Assembly: GCA_900549025.1 (NCBI GenBank)
Contig: URMZ01000016.1
Location: 1 to 38,137, forward strand
DNA length: 38,137 bases
DNA from: an uncultured Collinsella sp.
GTDB lineage: Bacteria > Actinomycetota > Coriobacteriia > Coriobacteriales > Coriobacteriaceae
Direction of reading: 5' to 3'
Every line of letters begins with the position of its first letter. Positions within the stretch are counted from its first letter, which is position 1. The position numbers and the translations under genes are program-made. Shown piece by piece: positions 21,628-29,180 of the stretch. A model generated the notes under the pieces. It did no database searches and had not been told where the DNA came from. It was given only the letters and a program-made list of their open reading frames with translations.

Positions 21628-22527
21628 TTACAGATGGCGCTCGAGGAAGCGGAAGGCCAGGCGGATCCAGGGACGGACGGAAACCTGCTTGTCCTCGTTG
21701 TCGACCGCGGTGTTGGCGTTGCCGAGCGAAAGGCCGTGACCGCCCTGGTCAAAGACGTGCATCTCGCAAGCGACGCCCTCCTCCGCCATGCGTTGGGCAA
21801 ACGGATAGACCTGCGCGATCGGCGCCGTCTTGTCGTCGGACACGCCCCACACAAAGGTCGGTGGCATCTGACGCGAAACATGCGTGGTGGGGCAGATGTC
21901 GGCCAGATGCTCGTCAGTTGCCTCGCCGCCCGTCACCATCGACAGGTAGTCGTTGAGCAGATCGCGCCCCGTCTTGCCGCCCGTCTTGGGCACACGCAAG
22001 TCAATGCGCGGATCGCGCGTCTGCATGTCGCGCACATAGGCAAAGTCGAGCAATGGATAACCCAGCACCACGGCATCGGGACGAATGTCGTCCGGACGTG
22101 CCCCGGCAAGTGCCGCGAAGGGGCCGGTCTTCCACTGCGTTGCCAGCGAGGCGCAGATCATGCCGCCCGCCGAGAATCCCACGACGCACACGCGCTTAGG
22201 ATCGACATGCCACTCGTCGGCGTTGGCGCGCACCGTGGCGACCATCTTGGCAAGATCTGCCTGGGGGTGCGGAAAGCTCACGTCACCCGTAGAACTCGTG
22301 ACATAGTTGAGCACAAAGGCCTGGTAACCGTGATCCAAAAACGCAAACGCCACAGGATCCTGCTCATGCGGAGCGATATGCGTAAACGCACCTCCGCCAC
22401 AGATAATCACGGCAGGGCGGCGGCCATTCGGTTTATCGGGCAGCGGCTCGGCACCCAAATACGTAAACGTCGCCGGATATTCCTCGGTCGGCTCCTCGCC
22501 CCACAGCGCATGGTTCTCGACAATCAT
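21628..22527 (-). CDS. Alpha/beta hydrolase, carboxylesterase type
   Basis: 299 residues with an alpha/beta-hydrolase fold. The oxyanion motif CGGGAF is near residue 43-49, the nucleophile Ser is in GFSAGG, and the acid (SDDKTAP) and His (GGHGLSLG) regions are in the right order. This fits acetylxylan-esterase-like or lipase-like small-ester hydrolases. No signal peptide is seen. ATG at 22527 has GGGAG upstream; the open frame extends further but that part has no ribosome site. A hairpin repeat downstream is the likely terminator. The natural substrate is unknown. Confidence 0.85.
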   Translation of the reverse strand: MIVENHALWGEEPTEEYPATFTYLGAEPLPDKPNGRRPAVIICGGGAFTHIAPHEQDPVAFAFLDHGYQAFVLNYVTSSTGDVSFPHPQADLAKMVATVRANADEWHVDPKRVCVVGFSAGGMICASLATQWKTGPFAALAGARPDDIRPDAVVLGYPLLDFAYVRDMQTRDPRIDLRVPKTGGKTGRDLLNDYLSMVTGGEATDEHLADICPTTHVSRQMPPTFVWGVSDDKTAPIAQVYPFAQRMAEEGVACEMHVFDQGGHGLSLGNANTAVDNEDKQVSVRPWIRLAFRFLERHL

Positions 22528-22546
22528 ATGTGCTCCCTTCGCGCAA

Positions 22547-22574
22547 ATTATGCGCCCTTGTTTTTCGCCTTCAA
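22547..22574 (-). promoter_or_regulatory. Candidate promoter of the hydrolase gene
   Basis: Minus strand: TTGAAG (22569-22574), 16-base spacer, CATAAT (22547-22552). The leader would be only about 13 bases. Confidence 0.4.
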
Positions 22575-22712
22575 GCGTACCCCACTTGAACCCGTGGCAC
22601 AGAAACACTCCGGCAATAAGTTTCCCTTCAACTGATATATCACATAATCCCAGTTCAGAGGTATCGTTGAGCAGCGTAGAATAGGGGCGTTGACCAAGCC
22701 GCGAAACACATG

Positions 22713-22724
22713 TGAAACGTTTCC
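22713..22724. promoter_or_regulatory. LacI/CcpA-type operator candidate before the EIIA gene
   Basis: TGAAACGTTTCC with a perfect 10-base palindrome GAAACGTTTC at 22714-22723, about 47 bases before the ATG. LacI-family sites have this CG-centred form. It fits sugar regulation of a PTS gene but is based on pattern alone. Confidence 0.35.
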
Positions 22725-22770
22725 GGCAAACCAAACGCGCGATATGCGCCTATTTAAGTTGGAGGCAACT

Positions 22771-23334
22771 ATGGGTCTGCTCGATTCGCTTAAGTCCACC
22801 TTCACCTCGACCGGCGAGGCGTCCGTTCCGCCCGCAGCAAGCTTCGCTACCCGCGAAGGCGTCATCTATGCCCCCGTCAACGGCGTGCTCGTCAACCTGG
22901 ACGAGGTTCCCGACGAGACGATCGCCTCGGGCATGCTTGGCCAGGGCTATGGCATCGAGCCCATTACCGGCACCATCTATGCGCCCGCCAACGGCCGCAT
23001 CGGTGCCACCACTGTCACCAACCACTCCATCGGCATGATCACCGAGGACGGCCTGCGCGTGTTCATCCATGTTGGCCTGGGCACCGTGGAAATGAACGGC
23101 AAGGGTTTTGCCCGCTTTGTCGAGATGGGCGATGTGGTCAAGGCAGGCCAGCCGCTCATCAGCTTCGACCGCGAGGCCATTAAGGCCGCTGGTCACGAGG
23201 ACATCGTGACCGTCATCGTCTCCGAGCTCGATCGTCTTAAGAGCATCGACCATGTCGGCGAGTCTGGAACGCTTATCGGCGGCAACCCGCTCGTCAAGCT
23301 TGGCGACCCGCTGCTGGTTGCCAAGACCAAGTAG
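22771..23334 (+). CDS. crr: PTS glucose-type EIIA component
   Basis: A 187-residue cytosolic phosphocarrier that takes phosphate from HPr and passes it to an EIIB domain during sugar uptake. The active-site pair is His85 (TNHSIGM) and His100 ([14 protein letters not shown]), with His100 the phosphorylated residue. [20 protein letters not shown] follows, as in E. coli EIIA(Glc). It is a stand-alone protein with no EIIBC beside it, so it may serve several permeases. The start has GGAGG at 5 bases and MGLLDSLK is family-like. A strong terminator follows. In this phylum a regulatory role like that of Crr is unproven. Confidence 0.93.
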   Translation: MGLLDSLKSTFTSTGEASVPPAASFATREGVIYAPVNGVLVNLDEVPDETIASGMLGQGYGIEPITGTIYAPANGRIGATTVTNHSIGMITEDGLRVFIHVGLGTVEMNGKGFARFVEMGDVVKAGQPLISFDREAIKAAGHEDIVTVIVSELDRLKSIDHVGESGTLIGGNPLVKLGDPLLVAKTK

Positions 23335-23371
23335 CCAGGCCCCACGCCACACAGCCAAAAGGCACCTCGTC

Positions 23372-23407
23372 AAGCGCCCGCGACCATTTGGCCGCGGGCG
23401 CTTTTCG
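23372..23407 (+). terminator. Terminator of the EIIA gene
   Basis: AAGCGCCCGCG / CGCGGGCGCTT stem followed by TTCGTTT, about 40 bases after the stop. Confidence 0.88.
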
Positions 23408-23460
23408 TTTGAAAAACCATCCCGCCAATGCTTTATCTGTATAGCTCAAATGAGCCGAGC

Positions 23461-23469
23461 TGCTAGAAT
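23461..23469 (+). promoter_or_regulatory. Possible extended -10 promoter of asnS
   Basis: TGC-TAGAAT with no good -35. Located about 47 bases before the GTG start and after the preceding terminator. No T-box leader was seen. Confidence 0.3.
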
Positions 23470-23515
23470 ATCGAACTGTATGGATAACTATCATTCAACC
23501 GTTATGGGAGGATAC

Positions 23516-24919
23516 GTGAACCGCACCAAAATCGCGCAGCTCTATGCCGATGCCGAGTCGCTCGGCGGCCAGACCGTCACCGTCGCCGGCTGGGTCAAGT
23601 CCGTCCGCGACATGAAGAACTTTGGCTTTGTTACGCTCAACGACGGCAGCTGCTTCCGCGACCTGCAGGTCGTCATGAACCGCGAGGCACTCGACAACTA
23701 CGACGAGATCGCCCATCAAAACGTCTCGGCCGCACTCATTTGCACCGGCACCGTCAAGCTGACCCCCGATGCGCCCCAGCCTTTCGAGCTTTCTGCCACC
23801 TCCATCGAGGTCGAGGGCACGAGCGCCCCGGATTACCCGCTGCAGAAGAAGCGCGCAACCGTCGAGTTCCTGCGCACCCAGCAGCACCTGCGCCCGCGCA
23901 CCAACCTGTTCCGCGCCGTGTTCCGCATCCGCTCTGTCGCGGCTGCCGCCATCCACCGCTTCTTCCAGGAGCAGGGCTTTGTCTACGTCAACACCCCCAT
24001 CATCACCACGAGTGACTGCGAGGGCGCCGGCGAGATGTTCCGCGTGACCACGCTCGACCCCAAAAATCCGCCCCTCACCGAGTCCGGCGAGGTCGACTGG
24101 AGCCAGGACTTCTTTGGCAAGCATGCAAGCCTCACCGTGTCCGGCCAGCTCAATGCCGAGAACTTTGCCATGGCCTTTGGCGACGTGTACACCTTTGGCC
24201 CCACCTTCCGCGCCGAAAACTCCAACACCACGCGCCACGCCGCCGAGTTTTGGATGATCGAGCCCGAGATGGCCTTCGCCGACCTCAACGACTACATGGA
24301 CAACGCCGAGGCCATGCTCAAGTACGTCCTTAAGGACGTTATGGCCACCTGCCCCGACGAGCTCAATATGCTCAACAAGTTTGTGGACAAGGGTCTGCTC
24401 GAGCGCCTGGACCATGTCGCCAACTCCGACTTCGCCCGCGTCACCTATACCGAGGCCGTCGAAATCCTGGAGCAGGCCGTCGCCGCCGGTCACAAGTTTG
24501 ACTATCCCGTGAGCTGGGGCATCGACCTGCAAACCGAGCACGAGCGTTTCCTGACCGAGGAACACTTTAAGCGACCGACTTTTGTGACCGACTACCCGGC
24601 CGAGATCAAGGCCTTCTACATGCGCATGAACAACGACGGCAAGACCGTCGCCGCCGCCGACTGCCTGGTGCCGGGCATCGGCGAGATCATCGGTGGCTCC
24701 CAGCGCGAGGAGCGCCTGGATCTGCTCGAGGCCCGCATCAAGGACCTGGGTATGAATCCCGAGCAGTACAAGTACTACCTTGACCTGCGCCGCTACGGTT
24801 CCTGCAAGCACGCCGGCTACGGTCTGGGCTTCGAGCGCTTGGTCATGTATCTGACCGGCGTGGGCAACATCCGCGACGTCCTGCCGCACCCGCGCACCGT
24901 GGGCAACGCCGACTTCTAA
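23516..24919 (+). CDS. asnS: Asparaginyl-tRNA synthetase
   Basis: Charges tRNA-Asn with asparagine, 467 residues. The N-terminal OB-fold anticodon-binding domain ([19 protein letters not shown]) is followed by a class II catalytic domain: motif 2 in [14 protein letters not shown] with WMIEPEMAF, and motif 3 in [15 protein letters not shown]. The C-terminal [18 protein letters not shown] is typical of AsnRS (AspRS differs). GTG at 23516 is the start, with GGGAGG 4-5 bases upstream; the open frame runs further up but through the preceding gene and terminator. Its own terminator follows at 24966. Confidence 0.96.
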   Translation: MNRTKIAQLYADAESLGGQTVTVAGWVKSVRDMKNFGFVTLNDGSCFRDLQVVMNREALDNYDEIAHQNVSAALICTGTVKLTPDAPQPFELSATSIEVEGTSAPDYPLQKKRATVEFLRTQQHLRPRTNLFRAVFRIRSVAAAAIHRFFQEQGFVYVNTPIITTSDCEGAGEMFRVTTLDPKNPPLTESGEVDWSQDFFGKHASLTVSGQLNAENFAMAFGDVYTFGPTFRAENSNTTRHAAEFWMIEPEMAFADLNDYMDNAEAMLKYVLKDVMATCPDELNMLNKFVDKGLLERLDHVANSDFARVTYTEAVEILEQAVAAGHKFDYPVSWGIDLQTEHERFLTEEHFKRPTFVTDYPAEIKAFYMRMNNDGKTVAAADCLVPGIGEIIGGSQREERLDLLEARIKDLGMNPEQYKYYLDLRRYGSCKHAGYGLGFERLVMYLTGVGNIRDVLPHPRTVGNADF

Positions 24920-24965
24920 TCGTCGGACGCTAGCTCGCGTCGCCACACGCCAACGCTCATCGCAC

Positions 24966-25001
24966 AAGCGCCTCTCGACATCGGTCGAGAGGCGCTTTTT
25001 T
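24966..25001 (+). terminator. asnS terminator
   Basis: Perfect 14-bp stem AAGCGCCTCTCGAC / GTCGAGAGGCGCTT with loop ATCG, then TTTT. Confidence 0.92.
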
Positions 25002-25122
25002 CAACAGCATCCGTCAAGCTTTTGGCAAGTTTTTGGACAGTTGAGCAGGGCTGTTGAAAACTCGACCCGCCGTTTGCCGACGACTACCGACCGCCCAGAG
25101 CGCCCTGCGCCCCTGGGAAAGC

Positions 25123-25173
25123 CCCACGTCCTAGGCTCCATACCGTCGCCACCCAAAACGGAAAGGACGTGGG
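25123..25173 (+). other. Inverted repeat that covers the WYL gene's ribosome site
   Basis: CCCACGTCCT (25123-25132) is the exact complement of AGGACGTGGG (25164-25173). The latter includes the AAAGGA ribosome binding site of the next gene. If the hairpin is transcribed, it would hide that site. Whether the RNA starts upstream of 25123 is unknown. Confidence 0.45.
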
Positions 25174-25177
25174 CACC

Positions 25178-25966
25178 ATGACCGAAGCCGCTGTTGAAAC
25201 CTACGACACCACGACGAGAGGCGCCGCCTCGATGGCAGCCTATCGCGCCGTTCGCATCCTGCAGCTCTTGAGCGAAAACACCGGCGAGGACAAGGCCATG
25301 CTTTCCGATGAGTTGATCCGGCGCCTCGCCCATCCCGACGACCCCGCCCGCATGCCCATCTCGGCGGCGCGGCGCAGCATCTACACCGCCATCTCCGCGC
25401 TTCGCCATGCCGGATACGAAATTGAGTACAAACGCGGCGTGGGCTACAAACTTCTTACCCGTCCGCTCACCGATGAAGAGATCATCCGGCTCCACGGTAT
25501 GGTCATGCGCAACCGCTCCACGCCTATCGCTATCCGCAAGAGCATGGCGCAGCACTTAGTTGCCATGGCGAGTGCCGACGTTCGCGGCTACCTCGATACA
25601 CCCGAACCCGTTCCGAGCGCAGGCAGCAAGGCTACCAAGGCAACACGCACGCCCATCAAGCGCATCGACACGTGCGAGCTCGTCGAGCAGGCCATCGACC
25701 ACGGAACCACGGTGAGTTTTGATATTTCGAGCGTCACGGCACGTGGCGAAACCGAAGTAGCACGGATGACACTCCGCCCCTTTGCCATCAGGCAGCGCGA
25801 TGGCATCTCGTATTTGCTGGGAACGGTCTATGACGCCCGAGGTGCCGATGACACGCTGCGCACCGTAGAGATTGGCCGCATGAGAAACGTCACCACACGT
25901 CTCCTCGACGGCAAGAAGCTCTTCGCCGCCCTCGACGAGGAGGACGACGCCTCCTCCGCCGCATAA
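25178..25966 (+). CDS. WYL-domain transcriptional regulator
   Basis: 262 residues. The N-terminal winged helix-turn-helix (about 15-95) includes ISAARRSIYTAISALRHAGYEIEYKRGVGYKL, the usual YafY/DeoR-like layout. The C-terminal half resembles a WYL domain: ELVEQAIDHGTTVSFDIS, TLRPFAIRQRDGISYLLGTV and a closing GRMRNVT. The central WYL residues are only partly conserved. ATG at 25178 is preferred over GTG at 25169 by spacing to AAAGGA. It is followed at once by the TrpXYZ-like transporter genes, which it may regulate. The ligand is unknown. Confidence 0.78.
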   Translation: MTEAAVETYDTTTRGAASMAAYRAVRILQLLSENTGEDKAMLSDELIRRLAHPDDPARMPISAARRSIYTAISALRHAGYEIEYKRGVGYKLLTRPLTDEEIIRLHGMVMRNRSTPIAIRKSMAQHLVAMASADVRGYLDTPEPVPSAGSKATKATRTPIKRIDTCELVEQAIDHGTTVSFDISSVTARGETEVARMTLRPFAIRQRDGISYLLGTVYDARGADDTLRTVEIGRMRNVTTRLLDGKKLFAALDEEDDASSAA

Positions 25967-26035
25967 GACCCTCCGCCGCCCATTCGACTACCCGTACCGC
26001 CCATCCGATTCTGTATTAAAAAACCCGCCAGGCTG

Positions 26036-26063
26036 TTGTAAAAATGGACATCAGCGCTACTAT
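26036..26063 (+). promoter_or_regulatory. Promoter of the ABC transporter operon
   Basis: TTGTAA (26036-26041), 16-base spacer, TACTAT (26058-26063). RNA would start near 26070, at the foot of a hairpin. Confidence 0.5.
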
Positions 26064-26069
26064 AAGTTC

Positions 26070-26095
26070 CACTTGCACTTTGTCCCAGTGCAGTG
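26070..26095 (+). other. 5'-end hairpin in the transporter leader
   Basis: CACTTGCACT and AGTGCAGTG pair with one bulged T around TTGTCCC. On the other strand the loop reads GGGACA, as in other hairpins of this window. It lies between promoter and ribosome site and may protect the message end or regulate it. Confidence 0.45.
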
Positions 26096-26127
26096 TTTCC
26101 AGCCATTTTTATACTGGGGGTAATGAT

Positions 26128-27108
26128 ATGAAGGACATCACCATCAGTCGCAGGAGCCTTCTGGTCTCCGCCGGCCTGCTCGCGCTCGCCCCGCTCGCCG
26201 GATGCGGCGGCAACTCTGGTTCCGGCTCTGCTGCCGCCGGTTCCGACTACACCATCGGCGTTCTGCAACTCACCGAGCATTCCGCACTCGATGCCGCCAA
26301 CGACGGCTTTGTCAAGGCCATCAAGGAGAGCGGCCTTAAGGTCAAGATCGACCAGAAGAACGCCCAGAACGACCAGTCCACGTGTAAGTCCATTGCCGAC
26401 AAGTTTGTGGGCGACAACGTCAACCTGATTTATGCCATCGCCACGCCCGCCGCGCAGGCTGCCGCCGGCGCCACGGCCGATATCCCCATCGTGGGCTGCG
26501 CCATCACCGACTACGCCGCCTCCGGCCTGGTCCAGGACAACGACAAGCCCGGCACCAACGTCACGGGCGCTTCCGACCTCACCCCGGTCGCCGAGCAGCT
26601 CGAGATGATGCAGAAGGTCCTGCCCGACGTTAAAAAGGTCGGCCTGCTCTACTGCACCGCCGAGTCCAACTCCGACGTCCAGATCAAGGCCGCCAAGAAG
26701 GAGCTCGACAAGCTGGGCCTCGAGTACACTGACTTCACCGTCTCGAGCTCCAACGAGATTCAGTCCGTCGTCGAGTCTGCCGTGGGCAAGGTCGACGCGC
26801 TGTACTCCCCCACCGACAACACCATCGCCGCGGGTGCCTCGCAGGTCGGCCAGATCTGCAAGGAAAACAAGCTTCCCTTCGTGACTGGCGAGGAGGGTAT
26901 GTGCATGGCCGGCGGCCTGTTCACCCTCTCCATCAACTATGAGGACCTGGGCTACGCCGCGGGCGAGATGGCCGTTAAGATCCTGAAGGGCGAGGCCAAG
27001 CCCGAGGATATGCCGATCAAGCACCTCTCGAGCAAGGACCTGGTCGTCGTCAAGAACGACGAAATGGCCGAGGCCCTGGGCATCGACCTTTCCGCCCTGG
27101 ACGCGTAA
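26128..27108 (+). CDS. ABC transporter substrate-binding lipoprotein (TrpX-like)
   Basis: 326 residues. A lipoprotein signal ends in LAPLAGC with Cys26 as lipid anchor. The mature part has the ABC_sub_bind fold: YTIGVLQLTEHSALDAANDGF, DNVNLIYAIATPAAQAA, NVTGASDLTPVAEQLEMM and VDALYSPTDNTIAAG. This family serves three-gene transporters such as streptococcal trpXYZ (tryptophan uptake). Amino acids or related aromatic molecules are plausible substrates but are not proven by sequence. The ribosome site is GGGGGT. A structured spacer follows before the permease gene. Confidence 0.88.
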   Translation: MKDITISRRSLLVSAGLLALAPLAGCGGNSGSGSAAAGSDYTIGVLQLTEHSALDAANDGFVKAIKESGLKVKIDQKNAQNDQSTCKSIADKFVGDNVNLIYAIATPAAQAAAGATADIPIVGCAITDYAASGLVQDNDKPGTNVTGASDLTPVAEQLEMMQKVLPDVKKVGLLYCTAESNSDVQIKAAKKELDKLGLEYTDFTVSSSNEIQSVVESAVGKVDALYSPTDNTIAAGASQVGQICKENKLPFVTGEEGMCMAGGLFTLSINYEDLGYAAGEMAVKILKGEAKPEDMPIKHLSSKDLVVVKNDEMAEALGIDLSALDA

Positions 27109-27175
27109 TGCCATACGCGGCATGCGTCTAGAGCCCGTGCTCGCGCTTTAGCCGCGTTATTCAATATCTGAGCCA

Positions 27176-27216
27176 CAGGGGCGGGCGCTGTAGACCGGCG
27201 TCCGCCCTGCTTGTTT
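27176..27216 (+). terminator. Partial terminator between binding-protein and permease genes
   Basis: AGGGGCGGGCGC pairs with GCGTCCGCCCT (one bulge) and is followed by GCTTGTTT. It probably lets only part of the transcripts continue, so more binding protein than membrane components is made. Confidence 0.5.
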
Positions 27217-27311
27217 CAGGTAAAACAAAACGTCTGTCCGTAACTCTTCTATGCATTGTTACCGCTATTATGGTGAATCACGTGTCCACCCTATCCTAGG
27301 AGGTATGAAGC

Positions 27312-28235
27312 ATGCTCATTGCATTGCAGGGCGCCGTTTCGCAGGGCGTCCTCTGGGGCATTATGGTGCTTGGCGTGTTTATCACGTTCCGCCTGCTCGA
27401 CATTCCCGATATGACCTGCGACGGCAGCTTTGCCCTCGGCGGCTGCGTCTGCGCTGTGCTCATCGTCAATAACAACGTCGACCCGCTGCTCGCCGTGCTG
27501 GCCGGCATGTGCGCCGGCGCCATCGCGGGCGCCGTCACGGGCATTTTGACCACCGTCTTCGAGATTCCCGCGATCCTCGCCGGAATCCTCACCCAGATCA
27601 GCCTGTGGTCCATCAACCTGCGCATCATGGGCAAGTCCAATACGCCCATTCTTGCCAAGGGCACCGTGTTCTCGGCCGTCAGCAATATGACCGGTCTGCC
27701 GCAGTCCACCGTTGCCATCATCTTGGGCATCCTGCTCGCCGTGGCTATCGTTGCCATCCTGTATTGGTTCTTTGGCACCGAGATCGGCTCGGCGCTGCGC
27801 GCCACCGGCAACAACGAGTACATGATCCGCGCTCTGGGCGTCAACACCAACTCCACCAAGATGATCGCTCTCGTGCTCTCCAACGCCCTCATCGGCCTTT
27901 CGGGCGCGCTCATCTGCCAGAGCCAAAAGTATGCCGACATTGGTATGGGCACCGGCGCCATCGTTATCGGTCTTGCCGCCATTGTTATCGGTGAGGTGCT
28001 CGGCCGTCTGCTGCCCGGCGGCCTCACGCAGTTTAGCGTCCGTCTTGCCTCCGCCGTCTTTGGCTCCGTGGTGTACTTCCTTATCCGCGCCATCGTGCTG
28101 CAGTTGGGCATGGACGCCAACGACATGAAGTTGCTCTCCGCCGTGATTGTCGCCGTGGCCCTGTGCGTGCCCGTGGTTTGGGAGCGCTATAAGCTCCGCA
28201 GCTCCTACACGAAGGGGGATGAGGCAGATGCTTAA
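27312..28235 (+). CDS. ABC transporter permease (TrpY-like)
   Basis: A 307-residue membrane protein with about eight or nine hydrophobic segments, of the BPD_transp_2 family. Key segments are FRLLDIPDMTCDGSFALGG, ILTTVFEIPAILAGILTQI and SALRATGNNEYMIRALGVN (the cytoplasmic coupling loop). AGGAGG lies 8 bases before the ATG. Its last 8 bases overlap the ATPase gene. Confidence 0.88.
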   Translation: MLIALQGAVSQGVLWGIMVLGVFITFRLLDIPDMTCDGSFALGGCVCAVLIVNNNVDPLLAVLAGMCAGAIAGAVTGILTTVFEIPAILAGILTQISLWSINLRIMGKSNTPILAKGTVFSAVSNMTGLPQSTVAIILGILLAVAIVAILYWFFGTEIGSALRATGNNEYMIRALGVNTNSTKMIALVLSNALIGLSGALICQSQKYADIGMGTGAIVIGLAAIVIGEVLGRLLPGGLTQFSVRLASAVFGSVVYFLIRAIVLQLGMDANDMKLLSAVIVAVALCVPVVWERYKLRSSYTKGDEADA

Positions 28236-29022
28236 GCTCTCGCACGTCAAAAAGACCTTTAACAAGGGCACTGTCACCGAGAAGCGCGCGCTCACCGGCG
28301 TCGACCTCACCCTTAACGACGGCGACTTTGTAACCGTGATTGGCGGCAACGGCGCCGGCAAGTCCACGCTGCTCAACATGATCGCCGGCGTGTATCCGCT
28401 CGATTCGGGTATTATCGAGCTCGACGGCACCGACATCTCGCGTCTGAGCGAGTCGCAGCGCGCCGAGTACCTGGGCCGTGTGTTCCAGGACCCCATGCGC
28501 GGCACCGCAGCCGACATGCAGATCGCCGAGAACCTGGCCCTCGCCAAGCGCCGTGGCCAGCATCGCGGCCTTTCATGGGGTGTCACCAAGGCCGAGAAGG
28601 ATGAGTACGTTGAGCTGCTCAAGCGCCTGGACCTTGGCCTGGATACACGTCTCAACGCTAAGGTCGGCCTGCTCTCGGGCGGCCAGCGCCAGGCACTCAC
28701 CCTGCTGATGGCCACGCTCACCAAGCCGCGCCTGCTGCTGCTCGACGAGCACACGGCGGCCCTCGACCCCAAGACGGCATCGAAGGTGCTCAACCTGACC
28801 GAGGAGATCGTCGACGAGAACCACCTGACCACGCTCATGGTCACGCACAACATGAACGACGCCATACGTCTGGGCAATCGCCTGATCATGATGCACGAGG
28901 GCCACGTGATCTACGACGTGGCGGGCGATGAGAAGAAGTCGCTCACCGTCGCCGACCTACTGCAGAAGTTTGAAGAGGTCTCGGGCGGCGAGCTCGCCAA
29001 CGACCGCATGCTGCTAAGCTAA
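28228..29022 (+). CDS. ABC transporter ATP-binding protein (TrpZ-like)
   Basis: 264 residues. Walker A GGNGAGKS (39-46), Q-loop Gln87, signature LSGGQ (149-153), Walker B LLLLDEH with Glu174, and H-loop VTHN. It powers uptake with the preceding permease and lipoprotein. ATG at 28228 is chosen over 28219 because the GGGGG ribosome site is adjacent to the latter; this gives an 8-base overlap with the permease gene. Its TAA stop forms the first bases of a terminator-like hairpin. Confidence 0.9.
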   Translation: MLKLSHVKKTFNKGTVTEKRALTGVDLTLNDGDFVTVIGGNGAGKSTLLNMIAGVYPLDSGIIELDGTDISRLSESQRAEYLGRVFQDPMRGTAADMQIAENLALAKRRGQHRGLSWGVTKAEKDEYVELLKRLDLGLDTRLNAKVGLLSGGQRQALTLLMATLTKPRLLLLDEHTAALDPKTASKVLNLTEEIVDENHLTTLMVTHNMNDAIRLGNRLIMMHEGHVIYDVAGDEKKSLTVADLLQKFEEVSGGELANDRMLLS

Positions 29023-29066
29023 AACCTGCCAAAAAGGGACAGGTTTATTTTGGCAGGTTTTATCTG
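29021..29066 (+). repeat. GGGACAG hairpin repeat, copy 2 (terminator of the ABC operon)
   Basis: AAAACCTGCCAAAA (29021-29034) and TTTTGGCAGGTTTT (29048-29061) are exact complements, with loop AGGGACAGGTTTA. The left arm includes the last two bases of the ATPase stop codon TAA. The right arm ends in T-runs. Confidence 0.88.
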
Positions 29067-29075
29067 CGCAAACGT

Positions 29076-29116
29076 CAAAACCGCCGCAAAGGGACAGACG
29101 CCCTTGCGGCGGTTTT
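29076..29116 (+). terminator. Second hairpin after the ABC operon
   Basis: CAAAACCGCCGCAAAGGG and CCCTTGCGGCGGTTTT (one extra A on the left), loop ACAGACG. The left shoulder plus loop spells GGGACAG. It may be a second terminator. Confidence 0.75.
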
Positions 29117-29180
29117 CGCATATTATGTCGATAATCCGATATTCAACCAGACATTCTGGCTAAGGACTAAGGAAACTGCC

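Noticed and set aside
23408..23515. T-box riboswitch before asnS
   Set aside because: Only about 110 bases lie between the previous terminator and the start, with no T-box sequence and no antiterminator/terminator pair.
23495..24967. A 490-codon minus-strand open frame across asnS
   Set aside because: Shadow of asnS with the same Val/Gly/His/Leu-rich composition, no start signals, and it runs through the asnS start region.
26042..26113. AAAAATGG/CCATTTTT inverted repeat around the transporter leader
   Set aside because: The left arm lies in the promoter spacer and would not be in the RNA. AT-rich and short; likely chance.
26044..26127. Start of the binding-protein gene at 26044 instead of 26128
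   Set aside because: The extra residues are not signal-like, overlap the promoter, and push the lipoprotein signal away from the N-terminus. The ATG at 26128 gives a normal lipoprotein signal.
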